Shown: piece after piece, positions 1 to 8,080 of the stretch
How the letters are laid out: the number at the start of each line of letters is the position of its first letter
Numbering within the stretch: position 1 is the stretch's first letter
Assembly: GCA_947629645.1 (NCBI GenBank)
Contig: CANREV010000009.1
Location: 22,827-86,826 of the forward strand
Direction of reading: 5' to 3'
Source: an uncultured Acetatifactor sp.
GTDB lineage: Bacteria; Bacillota; Clostridia; Lachnospirales; Lachnospiraceae
DNA: 64,000 nt
The notes under the pieces: model-generated
Seen by the model: only the letters and a program-made list of their open reading frames with translations
What the model was told of the DNA's origin: nothing
Databases searched by the model: none
Made by a program: the position numbers and the translations under genes

Positions 1-115
1 GCAGGGATGCGCCAGACGATTTTATGATGACCGTGACAGCCGGCAGACAGCGCAGGCGCCGTCCAAGGAGCTGGAAATTGTAGATTTGGATAAGGAGGAG
101 AAGGGTAATGAATAA
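1..115 (+). CDS. rnfE: RnfE C-terminal tail (partial)
   Basis: An open frame enters from the left edge and stops with TAA at 113-115. It overlaps the rnfA start by 8 bases. The visible ~37 residues are hydrophilic and end in a Lys/Glu-rich tail (KELEIVDLDKEEKGNE). In Clostridia the Rnf operon runs C-D-G-E-A-B, so the gene just before rnfA should be rnfE, a membrane subunit of the ferredoxin:NAD+ oxidoreductase. The assignment rests on gene order and overlap, because the fragment carries no diagnostic motif. The rnfA ribosome binding site (AAGGAGGAGAAGG) lies inside this coding end, which suggests translational coupling. Confidence 0.55.
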   Translation, partial: QGCARRFYDDRDSRQTAQAPSKELEIVDLDKEEKGNE

Positions 116-692
116 CGTGAAAGAATTGTTAGTCGTCCTGGTAAGCTCCTCGCTTGTCAGTAATGTGGTATTGAGCCAGTTTCTGGGATTGTGCCCTTTC
201 CTCGGAGTCTCAAAGAAGGTGAAGACTGCGGGCGGCATGGGCGCGGCGGTGATCTTTGTGATCACGCTGGCGAGCCTGGTGGCGGGGATCATCAATCGAT
301 ATGTGCTGATCCGGTTTCAGGTGCAGTATCTGGACACGATTGTGTTTATTCTGGTGATCGCGGCGTTAGTACAGTTTGTGGAAATGTTTCTGCGAAAGGC
401 CATGCCCGCGCTGTATGAGGCGCTGGGCGTCTATCTGCCTTTGATCACCACCAACTGTGCCGTGCTGGGCGTGGCGATCAACAATGAACAGGCGGAGTAC
501 GGGATCCTTACCGGAATGGTGAACGGGTTTGCCACGGCGGTGGGATTCACCATCGCTATCGTGATACTGGCCGGTATTCGCGAAAAGATTGCGTATAACG
601 ATATTCCGAAATCTTTTCGCGGCATGCCCATCGTTTTGCTGACTGCAGGCTTGATGGCCATTGCTTTTGCAGGATTTTCAGGACTGTTGTAA
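108..692 (+). CDS. rnfA: Rnf complex membrane subunit RnfA (RsxA)
   Basis: This 194-residue protein is almost entirely hydrophobic, with about six membrane spans. It opens with the family-typical segment around SQFLGLCPFLGVSKK and has a conserved centre near TTNCAVLGVA, both diagnostic of RnfA/NqrE. Its length matches the family (~190 aa). RnfA and RnfE form the membrane core of Rnf, which passes electrons from reduced ferredoxin to NAD+ while pumping Na+ or H+. The start has a strong GGAGGAGAAGG site. It is followed after 14 bp by rnfB, so the two are co-transcribed. Confidence 0.95.
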   Translation: MNNVKELLVVLVSSSLVSNVVLSQFLGLCPFLGVSKKVKTAGGMGAAVIFVITLASLVAGIINRYVLIRFQVQYLDTIVFILVIAALVQFVEMFLRKAMPALYEALGVYLPLITTNCAVLGVAINNEQAEYGILTGMVNGFATAVGFTIAIVILAGIREKIAYNDIPKSFRGMPIVLLTAGLMAIAFAGFSGLL

Positions 693-706
693 AAGGAGGC
701 TGACAC

Positions 707-1504
707 ATGAACGTTGCGGGAATATTGACTGCCGCGGGGGTCGTTGCGGTTGTAGGTATCTTTGTGGGGCTGTTTTTGGGAGTGGCCGGTATCCGGTTTA
801 AAGTTGAGACAGACGAGAGGCAAGAGGCTGTGTTGGCCGCGCTTCCCGGCAATAACTGCGGCGGATGCGGTTATGCCGGCTGTTCAGGCCTGGCGGCGGC
901 TATCGCCAAAGGCGAGGCGCCTGTAAACAGCTGCCCTGTGGGCGGAGATCCGGTGGGAAAAGAAATCGCCCGGATCATGGGAGTGGAAGCCAGAGAGCAG
1001 GAGAGAATGACGGCCTTTGTAGCCTGCAAAGGAGACTGCGAGAAAGCCGCGGGCAGTTATGAGTATTGCGGGGCAAAGGACTGTCGCCTGATGAAGTATG
1101 TACCGGCGGAAGGCCCCAAAAAGTGCACAAGCGGCTGCCTTGGATACGGCACCTGCGTCAAAGCCTGTCCGTTTGACGCCATCCGGATAGAGAAGGGCGT
1201 GGCAGTGGTGGACAGGGAGCGCTGCAAAGCGTGTGGAAAGTGTGTGGCAGCCTGTCCCAGACATCTGATTTCGCTTCTGCCTTACCGGGCGAAGCATGCG
1301 GTTGCGTGCAGTTCTGTGGATAAGGGGCCGGTCACCATGAAAGCCTGTCAGGCGGGCTGTATCGGCTGCGGCATTTGCGTTAGAAATTGTCCCAATCAGG
1401 CGGTGACAGTTAAGGATTTTCATGCTACAATAGATCAGGCGAAATGTAGCGGCTGCGGCGTTTGCGCACAGAAGTGTCCTAAGAAAGCCATCATTTCCCT
1501 GTGA
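707..1504 (+). CDS. rnfB: Rnf complex iron-sulfur subunit RnfB
   Basis: RnfB is the multi-cluster electron-entry subunit of Rnf. Residues 4-30 form one N-terminal membrane anchor. They are followed by a 4Fe-4S Fer4_7-type motif at residues 51-59 (CGGCGYAGC) with a further Cys at 76. Three ferredoxin-type CxxCxxC...CP units follow: residues 144-154 (one spacing is loose), 173-183 and 218-228, with a last one at 247-257 (CSGCGVCAQKCP). At 265 residues it is of normal clostridial length. It lies 14 bp after rnfA behind an AAAGGAGG site and appears to end the rnf operon. Confidence 0.95.
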   Translation: MNVAGILTAAGVVAVVGIFVGLFLGVAGIRFKVETDERQEAVLAALPGNNCGGCGYAGCSGLAAAIAKGEAPVNSCPVGGDPVGKEIARIMGVEAREQERMTAFVACKGDCEKAAGSYEYCGAKDCRLMKYVPAEGPKKCTSGCLGYGTCVKACPFDAIRIEKGVAVVDRERCKACGKCVAACPRHLISLLPYRAKHAVACSSVDKGPVTMKACQAGCIGCGICVRNCPNQAVTVKDFHATIDQAKCSGCGVCAQKCPKKAIISL

Positions 1505-1553
1505 GACGAAAAGGCCGTAACGCCGCGCAGCCTTGTAAGAGAGGAGAAAATGT

Positions 1554-2666
1554 ATGAGATTACCCGATGATGATGAACGCCCGGGGCTGACTCCCACTGT
1601 GATGTCTGCGATTGTGGCGGTGACGCTGTTTGTGGCAGCCATTCTGGCAGTAGTTCTGATGATAAACAGCGATCACAAAAGCGGCGGAAATCATACTGCG
1701 TCAGTCTCCCAGAATGGCCGGCCGACACCCCGGCCCGCATCCTCAGGCTCCTCCTATCCGGACATTGATGAACTGCTTTCCGGCAGCAAGCTTACGCCGG
1801 ATGACTTAAGCTTTTGGAATTTGTATCCTCCCACAACGGCAACGCCCCCTGCTGCGACACCGGAACCGGTGAAAACACCCACCGTATCGCAGAACGATCC
1901 TTCCACGGACGGAAAGCATACACTGATCCGGTATTCGGACGGTAAAGAGGAATGGGTGCTGATCAGCCCCTATCTGCCTAAAAACAATTATGATTTTACA
2001 AAACTGGTGTGCCAGTCCCAGCTGATGAAATATTATGAGAATGGCAAACAGACCTCTTTTGTAGGCGTGGACGTCTCTAAGGCGCAGGATTATATCGATT
2101 TTGTCAAGGTGAAGAAGGCGGGGATCGATTTCGTGATGATCCGTGTGGGCGCCAGAGGATATGGAACGGGCCAGCTCATCGTGGATGAGTATTTTAACGA
2201 TAATATGAAACGCGCAAAAGATGCCGGGCTGAATGTGGGCGTTTATTTCTATTCGCAGGCAATCTCAACCGATGAAGCAATCGAGGAAGCCAATCTGGTC
2301 CTGGAAAATCTCAGCGAGTACCAGATCGAATATCCGGTGGCGTTCGACATGGAACTGGTGGAAAATGACACTGCCAGAACGGACACTCTCTCCAAGACGG
2401 AAAGGACGGCTATCGCAAAAGCCTTTTTGGATACGATCGAAGACGCGGGATATAAAACTGTAATCTATGGGAATAAGCAATGGCTGATCAAAGCGGTGGA
2501 TATGTCCAAACTGACGGCTTATGACGTATGGCTGGCACAGGAAGCTGATATCCCCGACTATCCGTACAAGTTTACTATGTGGCAGTACAGCAAAAAGGGC
2601 AGTATAGACGGAATAGCGGGGTATGTGGATCTGAATATCAGTTTTATCGATTATGCGGAGAAATAG
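1554..2666 (+). CDS. Membrane-anchored GH25 lysozyme-like muramidase
   Basis: The protein has 370 residues. Residues ~16-37 form one uncleaved membrane anchor, and residues ~40-120 form a Pro/Thr/Ser-rich linker that would span the wall. From ~168 there is a glycoside hydrolase family 25 domain. It carries the expected Asp in FVGVDVSK (D173) and the DxE pair in FDMELVE (D265, E267), so it should be active against the N-acetylmuramic acid linkage of peptidoglycan. The start has GAGAGGAG eight bases upstream. It lies 49 bp after rnfB and may be read through from the rnf operon; I see no clear promoter or terminator between them. Its 3' end overlaps the convergent AP2-type gene by 23 bp. Confidence 0.88.
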   Translation: MRLPDDDERPGLTPTVMSAIVAVTLFVAAILAVVLMINSDHKSGGNHTASVSQNGRPTPRPASSGSSYPDIDELLSGSKLTPDDLSFWNLYPPTTATPPAATPEPVKTPTVSQNDPSTDGKHTLIRYSDGKEEWVLISPYLPKNNYDFTKLVCQSQLMKYYENGKQTSFVGVDVSKAQDYIDFVKVKKAGIDFVMIRVGARGYGTGQLIVDEYFNDNMKRAKDAGLNVGVYFYSQAISTDEAIEEANLVLENLSEYQIEYPVAFDMELVENDTARTDTLSKTERTAIAKAFLDTIEDAGYKTVIYGNKQWLIKAVDMSKLTAYDVWLAQEADIPDYPYKFTMWQYSKKGSIDGIAGYVDLNISFIDYAEK

Positions 2667-3495
2667 GCGGCCGGTAGTCAATGATCTTTTGGGATATGGC
2701 TATGTCCGTATAGATCTGGGCGTACCGGCTGGGAGAAATCCCGTCAATGTAATTGGCGGTGTATTTTTTGGCCACACCGTTTTTCTTTAAGATATCGATG
2801 GCCTTGTTGTAGGCGATGGCGGCTTCCTGTTCGGACTGGTAGCGGCCTATGATGTAGTTCCCTCTGATGTGGATGCGGGCAGTATAAATATACTGTCCGC
2901 TTTTTTTACGCTCGCAGGCGACACCGTGATAGATGTTGAGGATCTGCAGGTTTTCGCGGCGAAAGTCGGTAGGATCATTGTTGATGAAGCGAAAGTCCTT
3001 TCCGAGTTTCGCATAGGGTTTGATGCCGTAGCGTGAAGATATGCTGACCTGCAGACCATAGTCCGCCACAAAGTAATGGTTCCCGCGGCACATGATCTTG
3101 TGGGAGGCGTAATAAAAAAGGTCGTCAAGATCGAATTTCAATACGTGGGAGGGAGACAGATAGTAGTAAAACAGACGTTGTCCCACATAGATCGGATTTC
3201 CGAAATAAATATTGTTATCCCGGAAATTGAGAATGGATACCCATTTTTCAAAAGCAAGCAAAGAATCCGATGTGTAGGAATTCAGCGATTGTCCGGGAGA
3301 GTTTATCAGGCCAAGTCCTTCCAGATAGGCTTCATGCGCTGTCTCGGCACAGGCAAAGCTTCCCAGGCTTATATGTTTGCGCCGGAAGGTCATAGAAGCG
3401 CGGTAATAGACGGAACCGTCTTTGCGGACGGCGCGGGCCACTCCTTCATAATGAGGTCTTTCAGAATGTTTCTCAGGCTGTTCATATGGTTTCAT
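2644..3495 (-). CDS. AP2-domain protein with degenerate HNH-like centre
   Basis: This 283-residue protein has two AP2/integrase-like DNA-binding modules. One is near the N-terminus (YEGVARAVRKDGSVYYRA... SLGSF... A..AY). The other is near the C-terminus (YHGVACERKKSGQYIYTARI... GRY.SEQEAAIAYNKA). Between them is a segment like the end of an HNH endonuclease (FINNDPTDFRRENLQILN), but the His-His-Asn metal site cannot be recognised. AP2 plus HNH is the usual make-up of small homing endonucleases, so this may be a domesticated, catalytically dead relative acting as a DNA-binding protein; that is inference. The ATG at 3495 is preferred because AAAGGAAACCTT precedes it; an upstream TTG at 3519 lacks a site. 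Transcription is convergent with the GH25 gene. Confidence 0.7.
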   Translation of the reverse strand: MKPYEQPEKHSERPHYEGVARAVRKDGSVYYRASMTFRRKHISLGSFACAETAHEAYLEGLGLINSPGQSLNSYTSDSLLAFEKWVSILNFRDNNIYFGNPIYVGQRLFYYYLSPSHVLKFDLDDLFYYASHKIMCRGNHYFVADYGLQVSISSRYGIKPYAKLGKDFRFINNDPTDFRRENLQILNIYHGVACERKKSGQYIYTARIHIRGNYIIGRYQSEQEAAIAYNKAIDILKKNGVAKKYTANYIDGISPSRYAQIYTDIAISQKIIDYRPPISPHNR

Positions 3496-3747
3496 AAGGT
3501 TTCCTTTTCTTTTCCCCAAGGTCAGATATCAGGTATAGTATAACATTTTTGCAAGAATCTGTATATTTTAGAAATATTTTTTGTCCTTATCTCATATATT
3601 GATATATCGGACAGGCATATGTATGTCCGCAAGGGCCTGCCTGTGTGCGGCAGATTGCGGATATCCTGTATGTTTGCCCTTTGGCGCAGAGAATGGCGCC
3701 TCTTTCAACAAAAAACGCTTGTGATGGGAGATAGGAATAGAGGATTC

Positions 3748-4413
3748 ATGAGAAAGGACCGGAAAGATATGTATAAAAAAGCCGTTAGTGTGCTGATTCT
3801 GTGCAACATGATTTTTTTGTCGGGATTTCTGTGTGTATTTGGAGTCGGACAGACAAAATCCGGCGCAGTTTCAGGGGACAAGATCTGCCTGACCATGCAG
3901 GCCTTGGAGGAGAGAGCAGCCTGTGAAAAGGAGGAGGGCGTAGAGAGCAGGACGCTGGGCATCGCCCAGCAGGCAGTCTCAGGACAGCGAGTGGTAGATT
4001 TCTGCGTGTTGGAGCGCAGTTCGCAGAGCCTTGAGGAAGAGGATCTGGAAGCGCTTTTGAGGATTGTGGAATCCGAGGCGGGAAATGAGGACGAAGAGGG
4101 AAAACTGCTGGTGGCTAACGTAGTCTTAAACAGGGTGCGAAACGAACGGTTCCCTTCCACCGTGACGGAGGTGGTATTTCAGCAGGAGCACGGTGTATCA
4201 CAGTTTTCTCCGGTTTCCAACGGCAGGTATTATCAGGTGGAGATCAGCGAGGAGACTTTTGAAGCGGTGGGACGGGCCCTGCAGGGAGAGGATATCTCTG
4301 AGGGAGCGCTGTTTTTTGCATCGCGGAAATACGCTGACAGCGCCAAAATGAAATGGTTTGACGAGAATCTTACCTTTGTGCTGGAACACGGAGGACATGA
4401 ATTTTTTAAGTAA
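3748..4413 (+). CDS. Cell wall hydrolase, SleB/CwlJ-type (Hydrolase_2)
   Basis: The N-terminus has a basic start and one hydrophobic segment (VSVLILCNMIFLSGFLCVFG), a signal peptide or anchor. The C-terminal ~115 residues are a SleB-type hydrolase domain. It contains the catalytic-Glu region IVESEAGNEDEEGKLLVANV, then VLNRV, a QFSPV motif and FASR...W, and ends in GGHEFF. The family cleaves cortex or vegetative peptidoglycan. The frame is open back to 3619, but ATGs at 3748 and 3769 fit better because the signal-like sequence begins there. Calling it a germination enzyme would be a guess: many Lachnospiraceae carry several paralogues of this domain. Confidence 0.85.
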   Translation: MRKDRKDMYKKAVSVLILCNMIFLSGFLCVFGVGQTKSGAVSGDKICLTMQALEERAACEKEEGVESRTLGIAQQAVSGQRVVDFCVLERSSQSLEEEDLEALLRIVESEAGNEDEEGKLLVANVVLNRVRNERFPSTVTEVVFQQEHGVSQFSPVSNGRYYQVEISEETFEAVGRALQGEDISEGALFFASRKYADSAKMKWFDENLTFVLEHGGHEFFK

Positions 4414-4438
4414 CTCATCTTGCGCGGAGGGTGATTTG

Positions 4439-4486
4439 ATGATATACTATACGGACGATAAAAATACATGGAGCGTACCGTTTTAA
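4439..4486 (+). CDS. Possible 15-residue leader peptide upstream of thrC
   Basis: A GGAGG site at 4427-4431 sits eight bases before an ATG opening a 15-codon frame (MIYYTDDKNTWSVPF, stop TAA). It lies 33 bp before thrC. It holds only two Thr codons, so it does not look like a classical Thr/Ile attenuator leader, and I see no terminator hairpin between it and thrC. It may be chance. Confidence 0.25.
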   Translation: MIYYTDDKNTWSVPF

Positions 4487-4519
4487 GCGATCAGGGCGGA
4501 CCTCCAGATGGGAGATAAG

Positions 4520-6007
4520 ATGGAAGTATTATACAGCAGTACAAGGAGCAAGGGAAATCCGGTGAAAGCTTCCGAGGCGATCCTGCAGGGGCTGCCGGAA
4601 GACGGGGGACTGTTCGTGCCGGATCATATCCCTGCGCTGGACAAGAGCCTGAAAGAGCTGGCGGGCATGACGTATCAGGAAACCGCCTATGAGGTGATGA
4701 AGCTTTTTCTCACCGATTTTACGGAAGAGGAGCTTAAAACCTGTATTGAGAGAGCTTATGATTCCAAGTTTGACACAGAGGCCATTGCCCCTTTGACAGA
4801 AGCGGGGGGAGCCTGGTATCTGGAGCTGTTCCATGGTTCCACCATCGCTTTTAAGGATATGGCGCTGTCCATTCTCCCGCATCTGATGATTACGGCGGCA
4901 CGCAAAAACCATATCCGGGATGAGATCGTGATTCTGACCGCCACTTCGGGCGATACCGGAAAGGCCGCTCTGGCAGGGTTTGCCAACGTGGAGGGAACAC
5001 GCATCATTGTCTTTTATCCCAAGAACGGCGTCAGTCCCATTCAGGAAAAGCAGATGGTGACACAGAAAGGGGATAATACCCTGGTGGTGGGGATCCATGG
5101 GAATTTTGACGATGCCCAGACCGGCGTCAAAAAGATGTTTGCCGACCGAAAACTGGCAGAGCAGATGCGTGCAGAAGGGTTTAGGTTCTCCTCTGCAAAT
5201 TCCATCAACATCGGACGTCTCGTGCCCCAGATCTGCTATTATGTCTATGCGTACGCAACGCTTTTGAAAGAGGGAAAGATTAAAGAGGGAGAGCGGATCA
5301 ATGTGGTGGTTCCCACCGGCAATTTTGGCAATATCCTTGCGGCGTTTTACGCAAAAAACATGGGACTTCCCATTGGTAAGCTGATCTGCGCCTCCAACGA
5401 GAATAAAGTGTTGTATGATTTCTTTGCAACGGGCACTTACGACAAAAACAGGGAGTTTGTGCTGACCAGTTCTCCCTCTATGGATATTTTGATCTCCAGC
5501 AATCTGGAGAGGCTGATCTACCGCATCGTTGGAAATGACGCAGACAAAAATAAGGAACTGATGGCGGCCCTTTCCGGACAGGGAAAGTATGAGATCACGG
5601 AAGAGATGAAAAAGGGACTCGCCGATTTTTACGGCGGTTATGCAAGCGAGGAAGAGACTGCGGCCGAGATCGCGCGTCTCTATCACTCCTGCGGTTATGT
5701 GATCGATACCCATACGGCGGTGGCGTCCGCGGTATACGGCAAATATGCGGCGGAGACAGGCGATGGGACAAAGACGGTCATCGCTTCCACCGCAAGTCCT
5801 TTTAAGTTTACCAGAAGCGTCATGAACGCTATCGATAAAAAATATAACGCTATGGGTGATTTTGAACTGGTGGATGAACTGTCCAAGATCGCCAATACAG
5901 CCGTGCCTTGGGCCATTGAGGAAATCAGGAGCGCTCCTGTGGTACATGACAGGCAGTGTGATGTGGACAAGATGGAAGACACGGTAAAGGCGTTTTTGCA
6001 TCTATAG
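4520..6007 (+). CDS. thrC: Threonine synthase
   Basis: The 495-residue enzyme converts O-phospho-L-homoserine to L-threonine with pyridoxal phosphate. The N-terminal signature is MEVLYSSTRS...PEDGGLFVP. The PLP-binding lysine is in GSTIAFKDMAL (K112). The phosphate-binding stretch is TATSGDTGKAAL, and PTGNFGNILA follows later. The length fits the longer clostridial/proteobacterial class. ATG 4520 is chosen over ATG 4508 because GGGAG lies five bases before it and homologues start at this residue. A strong terminator follows at 6019-6058. Confidence 0.95.
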   Translation: MEVLYSSTRSKGNPVKASEAILQGLPEDGGLFVPDHIPALDKSLKELAGMTYQETAYEVMKLFLTDFTEEELKTCIERAYDSKFDTEAIAPLTEAGGAWYLELFHGSTIAFKDMALSILPHLMITAARKNHIRDEIVILTATSGDTGKAALAGFANVEGTRIIVFYPKNGVSPIQEKQMVTQKGDNTLVVGIHGNFDDAQTGVKKMFADRKLAEQMRAEGFRFSSANSINIGRLVPQICYYVYAYATLLKEGKIKEGERINVVVPTGNFGNILAAFYAKNMGLPIGKLICASNENKVLYDFFATGTYDKNREFVLTSSPSMDILISSNLERLIYRIVGNDADKNKELMAALSGQGKYEITEEMKKGLADFYGGYASEEETAAEIARLYHSCGYVIDTHTAVASAVYGKYAAETGDGTKTVIASTASPFKFTRSVMNAIDKKYNAMGDFELVDELSKIANTAVPWAIEEIRSAPVVHDRQCDVDKMEDTVKAFLHL

Positions 6008-6018
6008 GGATCAAAGCA

Positions 6019-6058
6019 GGGCTGCCGCAAAACTTCTTGTATTTTGCGGCGGCCCTTT
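6019..6058 (+). terminator. Intrinsic terminator after thrC
   Basis: The arms are GGGCTGCCGCAAAA (6019-6032) and TTTTGCGGCGGCCC (6042-6055). They pair over 14 bp with a single G-U wobble around a 9-base loop, followed by TTTAT. It ends the thrC transcript. Confidence 0.85.
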
Positions 6059-6140
6059 ATCTGTTCACGAGAGGTGATGCCTTAGGAGTTAAAAAACTTC
6101 GGCCGGGTGAAAATGTGATCATCGAAAAAGGGAGGAGACC

Positions 6141-7946
6141 ATGGCTATAGAAGAGGAAAATAAGGTGATCTGCGGGCGTTTGAGCGCTTTGCGGGAGTGT
6201 ATGAAAGAGGAAGGCATTGATTATTACATGATGCCTACGGCGGATTTTCATAATTCCGAATATGTGAATGATTATTTTAAGGTGAGAGAATATTTTTGCG
6301 GATTTTCCGGTTCCAACGGAACGCTGCTTGTCTGGCAGGAGGGCGCGGGGCTATGGACGGACGGAAGATACTTTATTCAGGCGCAGAGCGAGCTGGAAGG
6401 CACCGGCGTGAAACTGTTCCGTATGCTGGACGAGGGTGTGCCAACGCTGGAGGAATTTTTGGCGGAAAATATGGAGAAAGGGCAGACTTTGGGCTTTGAC
6501 GGCAGGGTGGTATCCTGCAGGGACGGAAAGCGTCTGGAGGAGAGGCTTCAGGAAAAGAAGATCCGTTTCGTGTATGAGAAAGATCTGGCCGAAAAGATCT
6601 GGAAAGACAGACCGCCTTTCCCCGCGGGGAAGGTGGTATCTTTGTCGGAGGAACTGGCGGGGAAAAACACATGGGACAAACGAAAGGAAGTCATGGAGAA
6701 GGTTCTGGCTGAGGGAGCGGACAGCCTGCTTTTGACTAAACTGGATGACCTGATGTGGCTCTTTAACATCAGAGGGTGCGATGTGGAGTGCAATCCTGTG
6801 GCGATGTCCTATGGTTTTTTGACTTCCAAGGAAGCTGTCCTGTTTATTCAAACGAGCGCGCTGGAACCGGAGACAGCGGCTTATCTTGCCGGTCAGAAGA
6901 TCACGGTGAAAGAGTATTCCCGGATTCTGCCTTATCTGGAATCTTTGCCGGAGGGCCAAAGAGTGATGGTGGACGATCGGTATTGCAGCTATGCTTTGTA
7001 CCGGACGTTATCTTCCAGGCAGACGCTGGTGGAGAGGAAAAATCCGACGGAACTGCTCAAAGCGGTAAAAAATCCTGTGGAGCTGGCCCATATGGAGGAG
7101 ATTTATCTAAAGGACAGCGTGGCGCTGACAAAATTTATCTATTGGCTGAAGACCAACATCGGGAAACAAGAGATCACGGAGATTACCGCTGCAGATTATC
7201 TGGAGAGATTGCGGAGAGAGATACCGGAGTGTCAGGATCTTTCTTTCCCGTCTATATCGGCTTACGGCGCCAACGCTGCCATGATGCACTATGAGCCGAC
7301 CCTTAAAAACCATGCGGTGTTAAAGCCGGAGGGCTTTTATCTGATCGATTCCGGCGGACAGTATCTGGGAGGGACAACGGATGTGACGAGAACAGTTTCG
7401 CTGGGAACGCTTTCCGCTGAATTGAAGAAACATTATACATTGGTCGCTGCGGGAATGCTGCAGTTATCCAACGCTCACTGGATCTACGGATGCACCGGAA
7501 GGAATCTGGATATTCTTGCCAGACAGCCGCTCTGGGAGATCGATATGGATTACAAGTGCGGCACAGGGCACGGCGTAGGGTATATGCTGAATGTTCATGA
7601 AGGCCCCCAGAATATGCGCTGGAGATTTACGGAGGGCATGGCTGAGGCCGTTATCGAGGCTGGAATGGACATCTCTGACGAACCCGGCATCTACGTGGAA
7701 GGCAGATACGGCATCCGCATTGAGAATATCATGGTGGCGGAAAATGACGTGAAAAACGAGTACGGCCAGTTCATGCACTTTAAGACGCTCACATGGGTTC
7801 CCTTAGACAAAGACGCCATCGATGTAAACTACCTTGACGAAAGGCAGAGGACGATGCTGAAGGAGTATCAGAGAAAAGTATACGAGAAAGTGTCCCCTTA
7901 CCTGACGAAGGAAGAGGCGGCCTGGCTGAAACGGGAGACGGAGTGA
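6141..7946 (+). CDS. Xaa-Pro aminopeptidase (M24B, three-domain type)
   Basis: At 601 residues this is the long, eukaryotic XPNPEP1-like form of aminopeptidase P, which removes an N-terminal residue ahead of proline. Two creatinase-like N-terminal domains precede the pita-bread catalytic domain. The dinuclear metal ligands can be seen: Asp in LIDSGGQYLGGTTDVTRT (both Asp residues), His in TGHGVGY, and Glu in DEPGIY and in RIEN. No signal peptide is present, so it is cytosolic and likely salvages proline-containing peptides. The start has GGGAGGAG five bases upstream. It stands alone between the thrC terminator and the pckA promoter. Confidence 0.92.
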   Translation: MAIEEENKVICGRLSALRECMKEEGIDYYMMPTADFHNSEYVNDYFKVREYFCGFSGSNGTLLVWQEGAGLWTDGRYFIQAQSELEGTGVKLFRMLDEGVPTLEEFLAENMEKGQTLGFDGRVVSCRDGKRLEERLQEKKIRFVYEKDLAEKIWKDRPPFPAGKVVSLSEELAGKNTWDKRKEVMEKVLAEGADSLLLTKLDDLMWLFNIRGCDVECNPVAMSYGFLTSKEAVLFIQTSALEPETAAYLAGQKITVKEYSRILPYLESLPEGQRVMVDDRYCSYALYRTLSSRQTLVERKNPTELLKAVKNPVELAHMEEIYLKDSVALTKFIYWLKTNIGKQEITEITAADYLERLRREIPECQDLSFPSISAYGANAAMMHYEPTLKNHAVLKPEGFYLIDSGGQYLGGTTDVTRTVSLGTLSAELKKHYTLVAAGMLQLSNAHWIYGCTGRNLDILARQPLWEIDMDYKCGTGHGVGYMLNVHEGPQNMRWRFTEGMAEAVIEAGMDISDEPGIYVEGRYGIRIENIMVAENDVKNEYGQFMHFKTLTWVPLDKDAIDVNYLDERQRTMLKEYQRKVYEKVSPYLTKEEAAWLKRETE

Positions 7947-7988
7947 ATAACAGGCTGATCACTGTTGCCGAAAAATCTCTCCCATTTA

Positions 7989-8017
7989 TTGACTTTTATG
8001 TAGGAGGATGTTAAAAT
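7989..8017 (+). promoter_or_regulatory. pckA promoter (sigma-A type)
   Basis: TTGACT (7989-7994), a 17-base spacer and TAAAAT (8012-8017). The GGAGG inside the spacer is therefore not a ribosome binding site for pckA. Transcription would begin near 8024, giving a ~57-base leader. Confidence 0.65.
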
Positions 8018-8080
8018 CATAACAATTAGAGTCTGATGGAATCTAAGGAAAATTATGAAAGAAAAGAGGTAAATTGCAAG

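Noticed and set aside
4529..6001. 490-codon minus-strand frame opposite thrC
   Set aside because: It is the exact mirror of a clearly identified gene, with no family features and no ribosome binding site.
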